Below are positions 28,401 through 43,400 of a stretch of 64,000 nucleotides of DNA, one piece after another. Position 1 is the first letter of the stretch. The number at the start of each line of letters is the position of its first letter. Origin of the DNA: Nymphaea colorata (lineage: Eukaryota > Streptophyta > Magnoliopsida > Nymphaeales > Nymphaeaceae); contig NC_045142.1 in NCBI RefSeq assembly GCF_008831285.2, positions 13,408,716-13,472,715 of the forward strand, read 5' to 3'. The notes under the pieces were generated by a model that did no database searches, was not told where the DNA came from, and was given only the letters and a program-made list of their open reading frames with translations. Position numbers and translations under genes: made by a program.

Positions 28401-31400
28401 ATTCTCGCCGTCGTTGTAAACTAAATGAATCCTTAATTGATTTCTGATTAACATCAACAACTTTTGTTACTTTTCTTTTTTTGGGACGATCCTGAATATC
28501 ATCATGTAAAATTGAAGCAATGTCAATGTAACCAGATTCGGATGATGTCGTGCTTGTCTTATTCTCAAAGGCTTTTTGTTCTTTCTTCAACTGATCCAAA
28601 GTTTCGTTAGTTCCTTTTTGACTGATTTTTAACAGATGCGCTTTCACTCTTGTATATGATCCATTGAACTCTCTCCCACAAAAAGTACACCTAAAAAAGG
28701 CATTTCCACCACCTCGAGGAGGTTTCCCTATTATTTTCACGTATGACCATAATGGTGGCTGTGCAATAGGCGTAGCTGATCCAGAACCACAACTTGTAGG
28801 TTGAGAGACTCTTTTTCCTTTGCTCGCCATACTACATTAAAAATAATAAAAAGATGCAAAAGACATAATGAACATAAAATTTAAGAAATAAAACAATACA
28901 ACAAAGTATAAACATGCAGATTTATTTCTAGGTAATGCAAAACAGTCCTCATGATCTACAATGAGAAGCGCAATGGAGAACAGAACTGTTACAAGCACTC
29001 TCAGTCACTCACTATTGTTGAAGAACAGAACTGCTATTCCACGAGTAAGGCACGAAGGCACAACAGCAGATCGGCAAAATCCCCAAATCGACAAAATCCC
29101 CAAATCAAACAAAAAAAAATAACAGATGCACATAGCATTGAAGAAGAGGATCAAGATCGACGGATTAACCATCTAATCTTCAAACGAAAACATCCCCAAA
29201 TCGGCAAATGCAAAAAAAAAAAAAAACCCAAATGAAGCATGAAACCCTAACTTCTAATATTGAAAAGAAAAAAAAAAAAACACTTACCTGTCTGTTGCCG
29301 GCTGCCGTGGATCACCGGACCTCGTCGCCCACCATTGCCAAACTCTGCTGTCGCTGGTTACAAGTCGTCGAGGGTAAAGGTCGAGCGTGAAAGCGTAAAG
29401 AAGTCGAGGGTTAAAAAGAATATCGGATTAGGAAAGTGGTTCAGATCGGGTCTGACCCATAACCAACCCAAAACGTATCCTGCCGTGTCCAAGGGTCGGG
29501 ATCCGCGTGTCGGAGTGTCGACGCCGGTACGCGGCCCATTTTGCCGTTTCCGTGTGTCTTAGCCGATAGGTTGAAGCAGCCTGTAGATCATTTCTTCAAG
29601 TTTTTTTTTCATATTTAAGAGGTCATTAAGCGTGAACCTTCCCAAATGCATCCGTAGACGCACCATCAATAAATTAGACACTCAATAGGTGCCTAACACC
29701 CTGTTGAGGCATCACCATTTGCAATTTTACTTCCTCATTAGCAATCCGAGGATGATACTGTACTATTTCAGTAGCAATAGCATATATCACACAAATCACC
29801 TAGAAAAAGGTGTTTCCTTCGCACCCTTGTGTACATCTGGATCCTAACAACTTAAATGTTTCGTCTTTCCTCCAAACCGTAAATTTAACCTACAAAGCAA
29901 CACCACCACTCCCTCCCCACATGCATCATAACATCCTACAAAATATACATAGATCCTTGCCCTTTTGAAACAGTCCTAGACCTTCTCTAATGTAATAAAA
30001 TCTTTATCGTGCGCTCTAAATTATTCACTCTTGAACCTAGCATGCTCAAATAATAATTATTCATGCACTTAAGGAAAACATTAGACAAAATAGGCTCGAT
30101 TAGGCCTCACTCACCCCTCTTTTAGAGTCCTAGTTGATGTAGGTGTCCCTGGTAGCTACCCCAAACGCTTGACTGATCACCAAACGGCTAAGGTTATATG
30201 CTGCGATTGCCTCCAACACCTTCTATTCGCTGTATGAGTGGAAAGGCGCAATTTTCTAACTGCCAAAACCAAGACAGGCCTAAAGGGCGTGGGAATGAGC
30301 AAGAGAGAGATCAAGAGAGAGGTCTGATGATAGAAGAGGGCATCCGGTTGAGAGGGAGATGGTTCGGTTGTGGGAAACACACGCTCAGGAGAGAGAGATA
30401 GCAATAGAGAGACAAAGAGAGAAATACAAAAAGGGGTGATAAATACAAAAACAAACGAGGGAGAGGGTGCCTGGCTGAGCAGAGAGACTAAGTTCGAGAG
30501 TGAGGGAGCAGATGCGTGAGACAAAGAGAAGTCGGAGGAGAGACAAAGGGCAAGAATGACAGTGAGGATTCTTGGGCGAGGAAGGAAAAGAAAAAAAAAA
30601 AACTGAGAGGGGGGGAGCGTGCGTGAGAGAGAGCTCAGGGAGGGAGCACTCGAGACGAGATAGAGGGCGAGAGTGAGCGAGTGAAGGTGAGAGGAGGCTG
30701 GTGGGAGAGAAAGCAGAGGACGAGGGATGGTGAAGGCAAGCCGGGAGAGAACTCGAGACAGAGAGGGAGAAGAACATAGATGAGAAAGAGGGCAAGAAAG
30801 AGAGGAAAGACAGAAGAGACAGAGAGAAATCGAGAGGGGTTTACTTCAGCGCTGCTGCCCTTCATCTCCACTGCCGCTGCTCCTTCTGCCTCCTGTTCCT
30901 CTGTGCCAAGCTCGAACCAGCGAGAGAGACGAAGAGGGAGAGCACTAGCGTCGGGCCTTCCTCTTTCGTGCGGGTGGAATTCGTGTCTGGGTCTGGACCC
31001 TGATCCATGCCCGATGCCCAAAATGTCACTCGTTACAAAAACAAGTTGCATCTAAAGGTTGCTTGGGAGAATGTTTGTGCTTTCTTGCATTAACTAAAAT
31101 TAGGAACGTAGTTGCAGATTAACCTAAAATTAGAAAAGAGTAGGTTCATGGTTGGCATGATTGTGATTAAGTTGATTATGTCTTGTTCTAGTCATAGGTT
31201 CTGGTTGGCATGATTACTAATTCTTATGCTGCAAGAAATTCTATTCACAGCACTGAGGGAAATGAGAAGAAGCAACTCATGCATACGTACCCAGAGAGTC
31301 CCACTTCGAGGGGGAAACCTCAGAATTCTTATTCGTCATTGGGCTTTTTGCCCTAATTACAGTATAAATGTATAAGCAGGAGAAACTGCAGGTTGTGGGG

Positions 31401-34400
31401 TCCTAACTGATAGACCCAATATTATTCTCCTTCTCTGAAGACCTAATAATGTATACCTTGGGGCATTTTCCCCTAATTACAGCGGACATAATGCATCAAA
31501 CCCATGTAAGAATGTCTTTTTTGGCCCCAAAATAAATCCCCTATAAATTCTGAACTCTACAAAAGGGAAAAGGAATGATGTTCTCATCCCCCCTCAAATC
31601 CTAGATACAACCTATATTCTGGGCCATTATTTAAGTATAACAAAGAAGGATGATTGGGGAAAGTATTATTTGTTCTACAACATGCAATGTAGTAGATTGA
31701 ACCAAAATTTTATCTTTTACTTGTCTCAGTATAGAACCTAGAATCTGAATCAGCAAACATGAAACTTTGTGATATAGTCAATAGTATTATTGTCACCAGG
31801 GCGTTTGTATAGTGAACATTATTATTCTGAGGGAGGCTTTTGTAGAGGACTTCACCAGATGTGGCTTTTTTTGGGGAAGCTCAGAAAGATTTGTGAAGTT
31901 ATAAGACAAACAGCAAAAAAAGCAAATATGCTTAAAATATATAAAAACATATTTTCTTTTCAAGGAAATTGTGAATGTATCATGATGTTGTCATGATAAT
32001 TTTGATGTTCTTGATGATGTATTGAACATCATGATATTGATATTACTGGCTGGACCCAAAATGCCAATCATATTAGGCCGTATTTTCAATTTTCTGGAGA
32101 TATTGATTTCAAGGTTTAAACTTTAAGCATAATTGATGGAGAAAAAGAAATGCACAGCTTGTGAGGGTCAATGTTCAAAATTTTTGAATTTATTTAATTT
32201 TTCTCTTCTAACTGATATTATCGTTTCATATGCATGAAAATTCCTGGTAATACTCTTATTGCTATCACAAAGAGTCTTCCCAATGCCCTTTATCTTTGGT
32301 GGTAAGGTTGATGTATGTTGATGTCTGGAAGCTTTTATTATTAGCTCTGATAAATTCCTGGTTAGTTGAATTTTGCCATAAATCCAGCATTGCTAGTCAT
32401 TCCTAGTTTTTGGTTGTTTTCCTCCATCTTTTTTGGTCCAACATTATTTTTGGCCTTTCCCTTGGCATCTTGTTCTTTGTTTTCCAATGTTTAATTCGAC
32501 AGAGCCGAACGAACCTCTACCAGCCATTCACTTGTAGCAAGAGTGAATGACAAGTCATTGACTTACCTACTATGTTGTTAAGGCCTCACCTAGGCATGGA
32601 CTAAGCATCAGTCCACACCCGTAAGTCTACCACTTAAGTGATGGGATATGTGTTGGCGCCTAAGTTGGTGCCTAGGCTGGCCTAGGTGCCAATACCCCTT
32701 GTAGAAACATGCAACACACGAGGGAAGAAGAAAGGAGCACACGGTATACGTGGAAAAACCTCAGAAAGAGGAAAAAACCGCGGGAAGCTCTAACCTAGGT
32801 GCACACCGCAACCCTAGGAGAGAGAAAAAACTTTTCACTTAATTCAACAATTACACTTAAGTGAAGATTATATAGGAGGGAGAGAAAGAGTGCCGCCTAG
32901 GGTACCGAGCCAGCCTCGGTACCCGTGCCCCATGGGACCGGGTCCAGAATTGGACCTGGTTCCCCATTACAATCTATTTCAACACTCCCCCTCAAGCTTG
33001 GCATACATGTCAAACATGCCAAGCTTGCTAACATTTTTCTCAAATTGAGATGTACATAAAGACTTAGTTAAGACATCAACAACTTGATCTTCAGACTTCA
33101 TATAAGGCAGGATCAACTCCTTAGAATCTATGCGTTCCCGTATGAAGTGGCGATCGATCTCCACATGTTTGGTTCTGTCGTGCAGGACTGGATTGTTTGC
33201 CAAGTTAATAGCCGACTTGTTGTGACAATACATCCTCATCTTCTTTTCCATTTTCACCCCAATATCTGCTAACAGAATTTTGAGCCATAACATTTCTGTA
33301 ACCCCCATAGCAACCGCCCTGTATTCAGCCTCAGCACTGGACCTGGAACAAACTTCTTGTCTTTTACTTCTCCATACCACCAGGTTACCTCCAAGAAAGA
33401 TGCAGTATCATGTGGTAGACCTTCTAGTATCTGTGCAACCTGGCCAGTCGGCGTTAGAGTATCCTTCAATGCTGAGTTGACCTTGTCGAGTATAGAGCAG
33501 TCCTTTCCCTGGGTCATTCTTTAAGTATCCCAATACTTTTTCAACACTTTTCCAATGACAATCAGTAGGGGCATGCATAAACTGACTTAACACACCCACA
33601 GCATACGTAATATTCGGGCGAGTAAGAGTGAGATAAATGAGTTTACCAACCAGCCGTTGATACCTCCCTTTTCCTTCCTCATCCAAGATCGTCCCAGTTT
33701 TGATACTTATCCTTGTGCCAGACTCCATTGGAGTAAGAAAGGGCCTGCATCCCAGTTTACCTGTCTCTTTTAGAAGATCCAAAGTGTATTTCCTTTGGCT
33801 CATAACAAGACCAGTCTCAGATCTAGCGATCTCAATTCCCAAAAAATACCTCAATTTACCCAGATCTTTGAGATCAAATTCAGCAGCTAACGTTTCTTTC
33901 ATCTTCCTTTTTTCTTCTTCGTCATCACCTGTGACAATCATATCATCAACATATACTAGTAGAAGGCTCACCAGACCATTTCTCTGCTTGATGAAGAGGG
34001 TGTGATCACCATTTCCCTGTTTATATCCATTAGTCTTCATCACAACCCTTAGTCTTTCAAACCACGCTCTAGGGGACTGCTTGAGGCCATACAATGCTTT
34101 CTTGAGATAACAACACTTTCCTTTCTGCGCATATCCAGGCGGCATGCTCATATAGACTTCTTCCTCAAGGTGACCATTCAAGAAGGCGTTCTTGACATCA
34201 AGTTGGTCCATGCTCCACTTCTTTTGTACTGCCAGAGCTAAGATGACCCTTACTGTCTTCAGTTTAGCAACGGGAGCAAACGTCTCAAGATAGTCAATCC
34301 CATATTTCTGGCTAAACCCCTTTGCAACAAGACGAGCTTTATAGCGTTCAACAGTGCCATCAGGTTTGTACTTCACAGTAAACACCCACTTGGAACCAAC

Positions 34401-37400
34401 TAAGTGAGTTCCATTAGGAATATCAACAACCTCTCACGTATTGTTCTTTGCCAGGGCGTCCATCTCCTCTGTTATGGCCTGTAGCCATTTGGGATCCTCC
34501 CTGGCATCCTCCACTGACCTGGGAATAACAGCCATAGATAAAGAGGTAATAAAGCACTTATAGTCTTTACTGAGTTTAGCATACGAAACAAATCTCTGAA
34601 TAGGATGAGAAGTACATGACCTGGTGCCTTTGCGTAGGGCTATGGGAAGATCTTCATTCATTGGACTTGGATCATCCGGGGAGCTCACAAGATCGGGATT
34701 GGTAACATCAACAACCTCCATCACATCCTTCTTCTTCCTGTTGTATACCTGACCAAACAAATGATCACGAGACTGTTCTTCCACAGGGCCCCCCTCCATC
34801 TGACTGTCTCTGTCCTCACTGACTGTGTCTACCACACTCACACTCGGAGAACTAGCCGTGTAATCCAAGAAATCTGTGAACTGAATCAACTGATGCGAAG
34901 AATACTCGTCCACTCTCTCACCTAGACACTCCCCCTGAAGAGGATTCGCAGGAAAGTATGCCTCATGTTCATGAAATGTAACATCCCTGGAGACATATAC
35001 TCTGGAAGTGCTAGGGTCAACACACTTGTATCCCTTCTGGGTGGAGGAATACCCCAAGAAGATCGCTTTGATGGACCGAGGATCAAGTTTCTTGAGAGTG
35101 GGACTATGATCATGGACAAAGCAAACACACCCAAACACCCGAGGGGTCAAAGGCCAGGGATTCTGAGTGGGCCACAAAACAGAATAAGGGGAATGACCAT
35201 TCAACACACGAGTAGGCATACGGTTAATGAGATGAGCACTAGTGAGAAGTGCATCACCCCAGTACCGCTTAGGGACATGACGTTGAAACATGATGGCCCG
35301 GGTGACATTTAACAAATGACGGTTCTTCCTTTCAGCCACGCCATTCTGAGGAGGTTGTAGCTACAAGATGTTTCATGTATAATACCCTTGCTTCGCAAGA
35401 AGTCATCAAGGGATTGGGAGACATACTCTTGAGCATTGTCAGTACGAAGGGTCTGAACAGGGGTCTGGAATTGAGTTTCAACAAATGCAACGAAGTTTTT
35501 GACAATGCTGGGAACTTCACTACGTTCTTTCAACAAATACACGAACGTACACCGAGAGTAATCATCGATAAGAGTCATGAAATAATGAAAACTACGACAG
35601 GTGGTACTCCCGAAGGACCCCAAACATCAGAGTGAACCAAAGCAAATGGACGGCTGGTTTTATTGAACGAAATAGGGTACGAAGCCCTAACATGCTTAGA
35701 CAACTGACACACTTCACAGGCGAAGGTGTCCAAAGAAACAGACTGAAACATCTTAGGAAACAACTGTTTAATCAACTAAAAAGGAAGATGACCAAGTCTC
35801 TCGTGCCAGCGCATAATAACGGATCTGTCCTCCACGCCAGACAACTGTCCACTAGTGGCTGAAATCAAAGCAGAGGCAACCTGTACTGGCATTCTGTAGA
35901 GCCCATCAATAGCCGAACCAATCCCAATCTTCTGCCCCGTCCCCAAGTCTTGCAGTAAACAACGATCAACAGAGAATATTAGATTACAGTTTAGCTCTTT
36001 GGTAATACTGCTGACAGATAACAAATTTACGGGAATATTAGGAACATGCAGGGCATTATGAAGACAATATTTGTTCAGTAATGATAAACTCCATTTTCCA
36101 GCCACAGAAATAGAAGAACCATCAACCATAGATACACGCTGCTGCCCAGAAGTCAACTTATATTCTTGAAACATCTTAGGGTCCCCGGTCATATGATGAG
36201 TAGCCCCACTGTCAACAATCCAATCACCGGGAGGGGAATTACCTTGATCACTAGTAGCAACAAGAGCCTGAGCTAACTTAGCTCCATCAGACGTAGATGT
36301 GTCCTCTGACGTAGTAGAAAGGCGACTGATGTAAGCTTGTAGTTCCTTGATTTGATCCGGGGAAAGCCTCGACTTTTCACCACTAGAAGAACCACTCTGA
36401 TTTGAGTCCTGCACAAGAGAACCTCGCCGACTAGACGGAGGGCGACCACGAACAAGTCTCTTCTCAGGGTGTAGATCCCAACAAAAGTCAACAGAATGTC
36501 CTGACTTGTGACAATGTGTACATCGCCTAACAGGGCGCTGGCCAGACACAAAAGAACGGCTAACAAAGGCCGAGGGACCATTCCCATGACTGGGGTCAAT
36601 CTGCATCACTTGGCGTCTTTGTTCCTCGGATTCCACTCTAGCATAAACATCTTCTATTCCAGGAATCTCATCACAGTTGAGAATTTGACTCCGAATGGAT
36701 TTAAACTCATCACGCAAGCCTCCAAGGAAAAGGAACGTCCGGTCCATCCATTCCTTTTCCCAGTACCGGGCATGATCAGAACCACAGTCCCAGTTATCAT
36801 TCACATGATAATCAAGTTCCTCCCACTTAGTTTTCAGGGTTGCATAGAAGGAGGCAACAAACAGGTCACCCTGTTTCAGAGAATAAATACTGCGTTTAAT
36901 CTGGTACGTACGCAGAACCCTTTTCTTGCGACCATACATCCTCGCAAGCACAGTCCACATATCAAACGAAGTCGGCTTCCACAGAATAAGAGGCTGAATA
37001 TCAGCGGACACAGAGCTGATGATCCACACCTTAACCTGACTGTCTTCCAACACCCACGTTGCCCATTGAGGATCAGTTTTGCTGGGTGCCGGTTTGTCGC
37101 CTGTGATATAGGAAAGACGACCACGGCTTGTTATCCCAATCTCGAGAGCAACAGACCAGGAGAGATAGTTGTCTTTAGTCAGACGAATGGGCGTGACCTG
37201 GACCGGCAAGATCTCGCTCTTGGGAGCGCTACCCGCGTCAAAGGCCACATCACTTTTAGGTGTGATCTCTTCTGCCATCACAAGCAGTCAAGTCAGACGC
37301 AACACCAGGCAGCAACAAGACAACACAGCGGTGGCTGAAACACCAGCACTACACGGAACCCTAGGTGTCGGCGATGGCGCGCTGGATCGCCCGACGGCGG

Positions 37401-40400
37401 CGGCGCAGAGGCGTGACAGCGCTGGATCGTTCGACGGGGGCGGCGCTGGATCGTCTGACGACGGCGGCGGCGCTAGATCGTCCGACGGAGGCGGCGCAGA
37501 AGATCCCAAAGGCGGGGGCGTGGAAAACTCCAACGGCGCAGGCGGCAGCGGCGCAGGGGCGACGGCGGAAACACGAAGCCGAACGATCTCACGAACCTGG
37601 CTCTGATACCATGTAGAAACATGCAACACACGAGGGAAGAAGAAAGGAGCACACGGTATACGTGGAAAAACCTCAGAAAGAGGAAAAAACCATGGGAAGC
37701 TCTAACCTAGGTGCACACCGCAACCCTAGGAGAGAGAAAAAACTTTTCACTTAATTCAACAATTACACTTAAGTGAAGATTATATAGGAGGGAGAGAAAG
37801 AGTGCCGCCTAGGGTACCGAGCCAGCCTCGGTACCCGTGCCCCAAGGGACCGGGTCCAGAATTGGACCCGGTTCCCCATTACAATCTATTTCAACACCCC
37901 TAGTCCATGGGAAAGTGAAAAGTCGCATTCCCTTTCAATTATACCTGTTATAAACTTATATGTATATACTATTATGTTAAGTTGTATTGTAATACAATTT
38001 TTTATTCCTGTTATATGTATTGTAATATGTGTTATAGGTATATACTGTTATATAGTATTGCATCAACCTATTACATGTGTTGACGAGAAGCATGGTGGGC
38101 CCATAACCCATAGGTCCTAGGGTCGTCAACAATATGTATATACTGTTAGTTTGTTATATAATATGTAGTATTGTGATACCTGTTTTATGTATACATTAGT
38201 ATGGTTATGTGCTTATATGTATTGTTACTGTTGTGTACTTATATGTATACTAGTATGTACTATTAGTCTTTGTTATTATACAATGTGTTTCTTTAAGTAC
38301 AGATGGATTAAAGCCTTCTTGTGGATTTACATTCATTCTTCTAGAGATTAGATCTAGTTTTTTTTTTTGTGTATTAGATTACATTTAATGAATAATGTTG
38401 AACTTCTTCTATTGATTTTGTATATTCAATGAAGTCAACAATTAATTTTTTATTGTTTAAGTTGATTATGTTTGTTATATTACTACTCTCCACATTTCAA
38501 ATATTAGTAATAAGTAATCAATATAACTTGACATATGAACCTAACTAAAAAAATGAAAAAAAAAATTGGTCACTTTTTTTGCCTAGGCTTGCCTAGGGCC
38601 ACCTAGGCGCTAGGCCATGCCGGGCACCCAAGCACTGCCTGGGAGCCTTGACAACATAGCTTACTTGCCTATGCAACTCGACTTGTTTCTAGTTCTGTAG
38701 ACCCAACATGAAGTTGAAGAGCTTATTATCCTTGGATATGTTCTTAACTTCAAGCAAATGCCCAGACAAGCCTTTTATGTAGTCTTGAATAGTGCCAGTC
38801 TTCTTTAGTCGGCATAGCACGTCACGGCCGTGGTAACCTACTTCACTGGAAAGAATTGATTCCTCAGCTCCTACTTCATTTCCTCCCAACGAGAGATAGG
38901 AGGTTGTTGCATAGACAACCCAAAGCCTATTCAAAACGTATCCGTGTTTGTCGACATGTCCACCCATGCTTGTTGATGCATCAACACGGGCGGCTATTTA
39001 GCTGTACCCATGTGACTCGTTTAGTTATAAACTTGCTTGACAAATATCCTTCACTGGAGTCGAATCTAAAGAAAGAGTCAAATCTCAAGAAGTTGGAGTT
39101 GTAAAATAAACGTAAGTTGATGAAAAGAAGGGAGAGAAGATGCTGCTTCTCTCTCTCTCTCTCTCTCTTGTTGTCTCTATCTCATGCCGAGTTGGAGATC
39201 TAAAGAGAGCTCCCCCTCCCCCTTGCTTCTTTCTAAAAGGGATGGGAGGGACATCTCACTCTCTTTGCCAATTCCTTTAGGCAGCTAAATTCTTAATTTC
39301 TTTAGGAACATAACTTTCTATCTTCTTTAGGAAAATTGCCATTATGGCCACGATAATGTATATGATAGTGCATCATATAATGCATTAAATTGCGACATGC
39401 TAAATATAAGTAGTCCATCTGAGTTGACTGAGAACTGCAAAAAAAGTATGAATTATTCATAAAATGTCATGTGTCTATATGTGGCCACACCTAGAAACAA
39501 TCAACAAAAGTACATGACTGCATGGATATGCTGGGCATATTGGGGAAGCTATCTATACTAACAGATGTGGTTGCCAGAGGTTACATGTGCTTGTGCGTAA
39601 ATTATACTGCATGAGATTATGAAATCATGTGGTAGTTTGCTAATTTTTCAATAAGAGTGATCACTGAACTGTTTATTTGGTTTCCAGGTTGTTGGATTTG
39701 ATTTAGTTGACGATGAAAGCAAGCCAGAAAGGCGTCCTACTAAGCACATGCCCACACCATCTGAGTGGACAAATATATTCAATCCTGCCTTTTCATACTA
39801 CACATATTATTGTTATGCAAATCTTTACACTCTCAATAAAGTGAGTTCCGAAGCCTTTTCCTGTACAAACTGTCAACTGTTTGTCCCTTTTGGCCATCTT
39901 TTTATTTCCTATATAAGTGAATGTGTTTGACAGGTATTGTGATTTGCTTGTATTTCACTTATAAGGCTGTCTTGTTAAATTTACAGCTTCGAGAGTCGAA
40001 AGGAATGACGACCATCAAACTACGTCCACATGCAGGCGAGGTGACTTTAAGAAAATTCTGCCTTTGAGGAAAAAAATGTTTTTAATGTCTTTCAAGTACT
40101 AATTTGAGCAATTTTAATATGTTTACATAGGCAGGTGATATTGACCATCTTGCTGCCACATTTCTCCTTTCACACAACATTGCTCATGGAATAAATCTGA
40201 GGAAATCTCCTGTCCTTCAGTACTTATATTATCTTGCACAGGTATCCTTTGAATTGCTGTTGAGATTTCAACAGTGTTGTAGTTGGCCCACTGGTTAATT
40301 TCACCTGGTTTATCATGTCATAAATGTTTTTCTTTTCCTGGTCGAGCTTGGATCAATGTTCATTCGTCCAGGGAAATTTTACTTGCAGTCTCATTTCACT

Positions 40401-43400
40401 TATAATCATAACAGACTTTTTATTTCTCAAGAAACTTGGACTTTCATTTCTAAATGTTATCAATCTGCATGTTTTGTCCAGAATGTCTTGATGTGGTGCC
40501 CAATCTTCAGGTCACATACACCTATCGTCTGCTTCTTAATATTAATTTAATTCACAGCTGTTGTTTGATATTCTGTCATCCTTGATGTATGTTCCGATTT
40601 GTGTGTGTGTGTGTGTGTGTGTGCGTACACATGCCTTAGCTTATGGCATCCATAATGCTATCTACCTTTTGCTGCTTTCAGAAGTTGCTTTGGATGAAAC
40701 TACCGCATGATGAACTTAGGTTGTCCCAAATTTCGTGATGAAAATAATGAAGATCCAATTACATAGATTCTGATTTTTTTGCCTGCAAACATCAGATCAT
40801 CTTTTAAATGATTTTATTAATCTGAAGTCTGAACGATATGTCACATTTTTATGGTTTTTTTGGATGTTATAGTTGTGGACGTTTTGAGTTTGTCCACATT
40901 GTTGGATTCGTAAACAAACAACCTTAGAAATGTCAGAGAGCCAAACAACACTCTAGACATTATAGTTGGAGATGTCAAGTGTTGTATATATATATATAGA
41001 AACTGTTCTGTTTTGTTTTTTTCTTCCCTCTTCTGCATTATGCTGATTGTGTGTATTCCATTATCGTCTGTACCATGAAAAATGATTGTGATTCTCATAG
41101 TCTTTTGCACTTGTTGGCTCAATTATAATAATTCACATTGACCAATGATCATAGGCAGTGAGCAGGTGCTAAGAGGGGAGTGTTAAGGGTGTCAAGTTGA
41201 AGACCATAGATCAAGCCCCAACCATGCTGTTATGTTGCCTGAGCTTTCTTTTTCTTTTGACCTTGTAAGGCTTCGTGGTTAAAGTTTACCTGCATTCATA
41301 AAAGAAAAAATAATCGAGTAGTCTGATATTCTGGCACTACAATAATAGGCATGCTTCTTCTCTAGTTTTGATATCAGTTACTGTTTCAATGTTTCAGATG
41401 CTTGTTTTTTGTTCATTTTTCAGACAAAGCTTTTTTTGTGTGTAATTTTTATTAATATTCTGGTTTTCAATTGTTCATAATTGATTGTGTGTTTTTTTTC
41501 TGCTTCTTTTGTTCAGATTGGCTTGGCAATGTCTCCTCTAAGCAACAATTCCTTGTTTCTTGATTATCATCGGAATCCTTTTCCCAGTTTTTTCTTACGT
41601 GGACTCAATGTCTCACTCTCAACTGATGACCCCTTACAAATCCACTTAACCAAAGAACCGTTGGTCGAGGAATACAGTATAGCTGCCTCGGTATGAGTGA
41701 CAGTCCTCTCTTTACAAAACTAGAATGAATGAATAGGGACTGGAATAATAAACCTTGTTTTTTAATTTGTGGTGCTTTATGCAGGTTTGGAAACTAAGTT
41801 CATGTGATTTATGTGAGATTGCACGGAACTCTGTGTACCAATCAGGGTTCTCACATGCACTCAAAGTAAGTGCAAAACCTTGAAACTTTCAAGCTTATTT
41901 ATTTATCTAATGAATTTTTATTTTTCCATCTTTCAGTCCTTATGTAGTTGTAACAGCGTACAGGAAAGATTATAAAAGGGAATAAGAGAAAAATAATTTT
42001 ATTTTCTAAACGTGCCTATTACCTGGTTATTTCTGGAGTTCTTGGGTAAGCTTGATGTGTTTGGTCCCACTCTAATCTGGCGTTTAGATGCTGACTGGGG
42101 TGTATAATTTCCAGATCTCTAGTGGACATACTGATGATGCTCTTACTCTGTTGCATGGACATTTAAAGAGTTAAAAAAATGTTAGATACTCTATGGACTT
42201 AATAATAAACTATGTGTCTGTTTGTCTGTCTATCTATCTCTACCCTTTCTTACTATTGTCACAGATATTTTTTTGTTTTTGAAAATATTTTTGTAATAAC
42301 ATAAAAATAGAGTAAAAAAGAAAAAAAATGCAAAACATTACAGCATTTTGAAAATACTTCCATAAAGTACTTCTCATGATGTTATTGTGATATTTTCCCT
42401 CTTAATATAACATCTTAAATGCATTTGTTCCCTTCTTTTTTCTTTTAACATTTATAAAAATATTTTGGACTTTTATCGGTGTTTTGTAAGAAAATTAGCA
42501 GAAACCTCATCATTTAATGATTTATTTATCTTTTATCTGTTGGAATCTCTAAGATTTTCCAAGCAAAACAATCTTTTTGAGAAATGCTTGAGAATTACCT
42601 CATGGTTAAAACACCAGGAACAATATTGTTGTGACAAGGTCTCAACGTTGCAACTTATAATGGGTGGATGATGTTAACCAAATTAAATCTCATCTAGTAG
42701 TCAGTTACGATGTGTCGTTCTTCTTCCATCTCATTCTAATTCTTTTTCCTTCTATTTTCATTTTCAATCATTGTCATTGAAAACACGTTTTTTTGGAAAA
42801 AATGCCTATAATATGCAAAAAATAAGTCAGTTGTACAAAACAGCAATTAGACGCTTTTTTTTTAAATGAAAAAAAACTTGTATTATACGCTTTTTTTGTA
42901 TTTTTTATTAAATTTTATTTTTTAATAATTATCAGGATTTATTAAATGTTTTAATTTTTAAAAAAATTTGCCGAGATTTTCTTGAGATATACAACTTTGC
43001 CATATTACACCCGAGAAATTCCTCGCCATATAATACCATACATTATATGTGTGACAATGTTGTCAACCAAGGATTTGTCTATATATATATATATATATAT
43101 ATAACCACTCTCAAAGTAAGAATGATTTTTTAAGTCCCTTCCCTTTGTAAGTTTCACCAATCCTGGGGTGGAGAGGTTGGTTGTAAAAAAAAAGTGGGGA
43201 GAGAGAAAAAGTAAGTGACAAAATGTGAGAGAAGAATGATAAGATTGTAAATCATGCTTGAACTTGATGATAGAAACACTTCAAGAATCACACTCTTGAA
43301 AATACCAGCTTCTCCAAGAAATCACACAAGGAGAAATCTCAAACTAAAGGTGAAAACTTGTATTTAATCTCAAATAAAGCACAAAAACAATGATGTTGTC

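Larger units (their letters stand above)
26392..29562 (-). mobile_element. hAT-1: 3.2 kb hAT transposon with decayed transposase
   Basis: Left end CTATGTCACCCGGGTACGGG, right end inverted CTAAGACACACGG. 8-bp flanks are CTGATAGG (26384-26391) and CCGATAGG (29563-29570), one mismatch. The minus strand carries BED-finger, DUF659 and hAT dimerisation segments in order, broken by frameshifts and stops. It lies antisense in the 15.3 kb AMP deaminase intron, inside LTR-like sequence. Confidence 0.92.
32700..37896 (-). mobile_element. Copia-2: full-length Ty1/copia LTR retrotransposon, 5197 bp
   Basis: 285-bp LTRs (TG..CA) are flanked by the perfect target duplication CCCCT (32695-32699 and 37897-37901). 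They differ at four sites (about 98.6% identity). Minus-strand coding order is gag, zinc knuckle, protease, integrase, RT, RNase H. Interrupted by three single-codon stops and at least two frameshifts. It is related to Copia-1 (similar gag and pol text) but has a different LTR, so it is a sister family. Inserted into MITE-A. Confidence 0.97.
32570..38659. mobile_element. MITE-A (CTATGTTGT family), split by Copia-2
   Basis: The two parts are 32570-32699 and 37902-38659, about 888 bp without the insertion. Ends are CTATGTTGTTAAGGCCTCAC and, inverted, CTATGTTGTCAAGGCTCCC. The 8-bp flanks CTTACCTA and CTTACTTG match at six positions. It has the same structure as MITE-B at 48808, in the opposite orientation. 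Non-coding with an AT-rich centre. Confidence 0.85.

Noticed and set aside
30177-31055. Several frames in the purine-rich region
   Set aside because: Same cause: biased composition gives open frames on both strands.
36508-37338. 276-codon + frame across Copia-2 gag
   Set aside because: Antisense to a clear gag gene and without a known domain.
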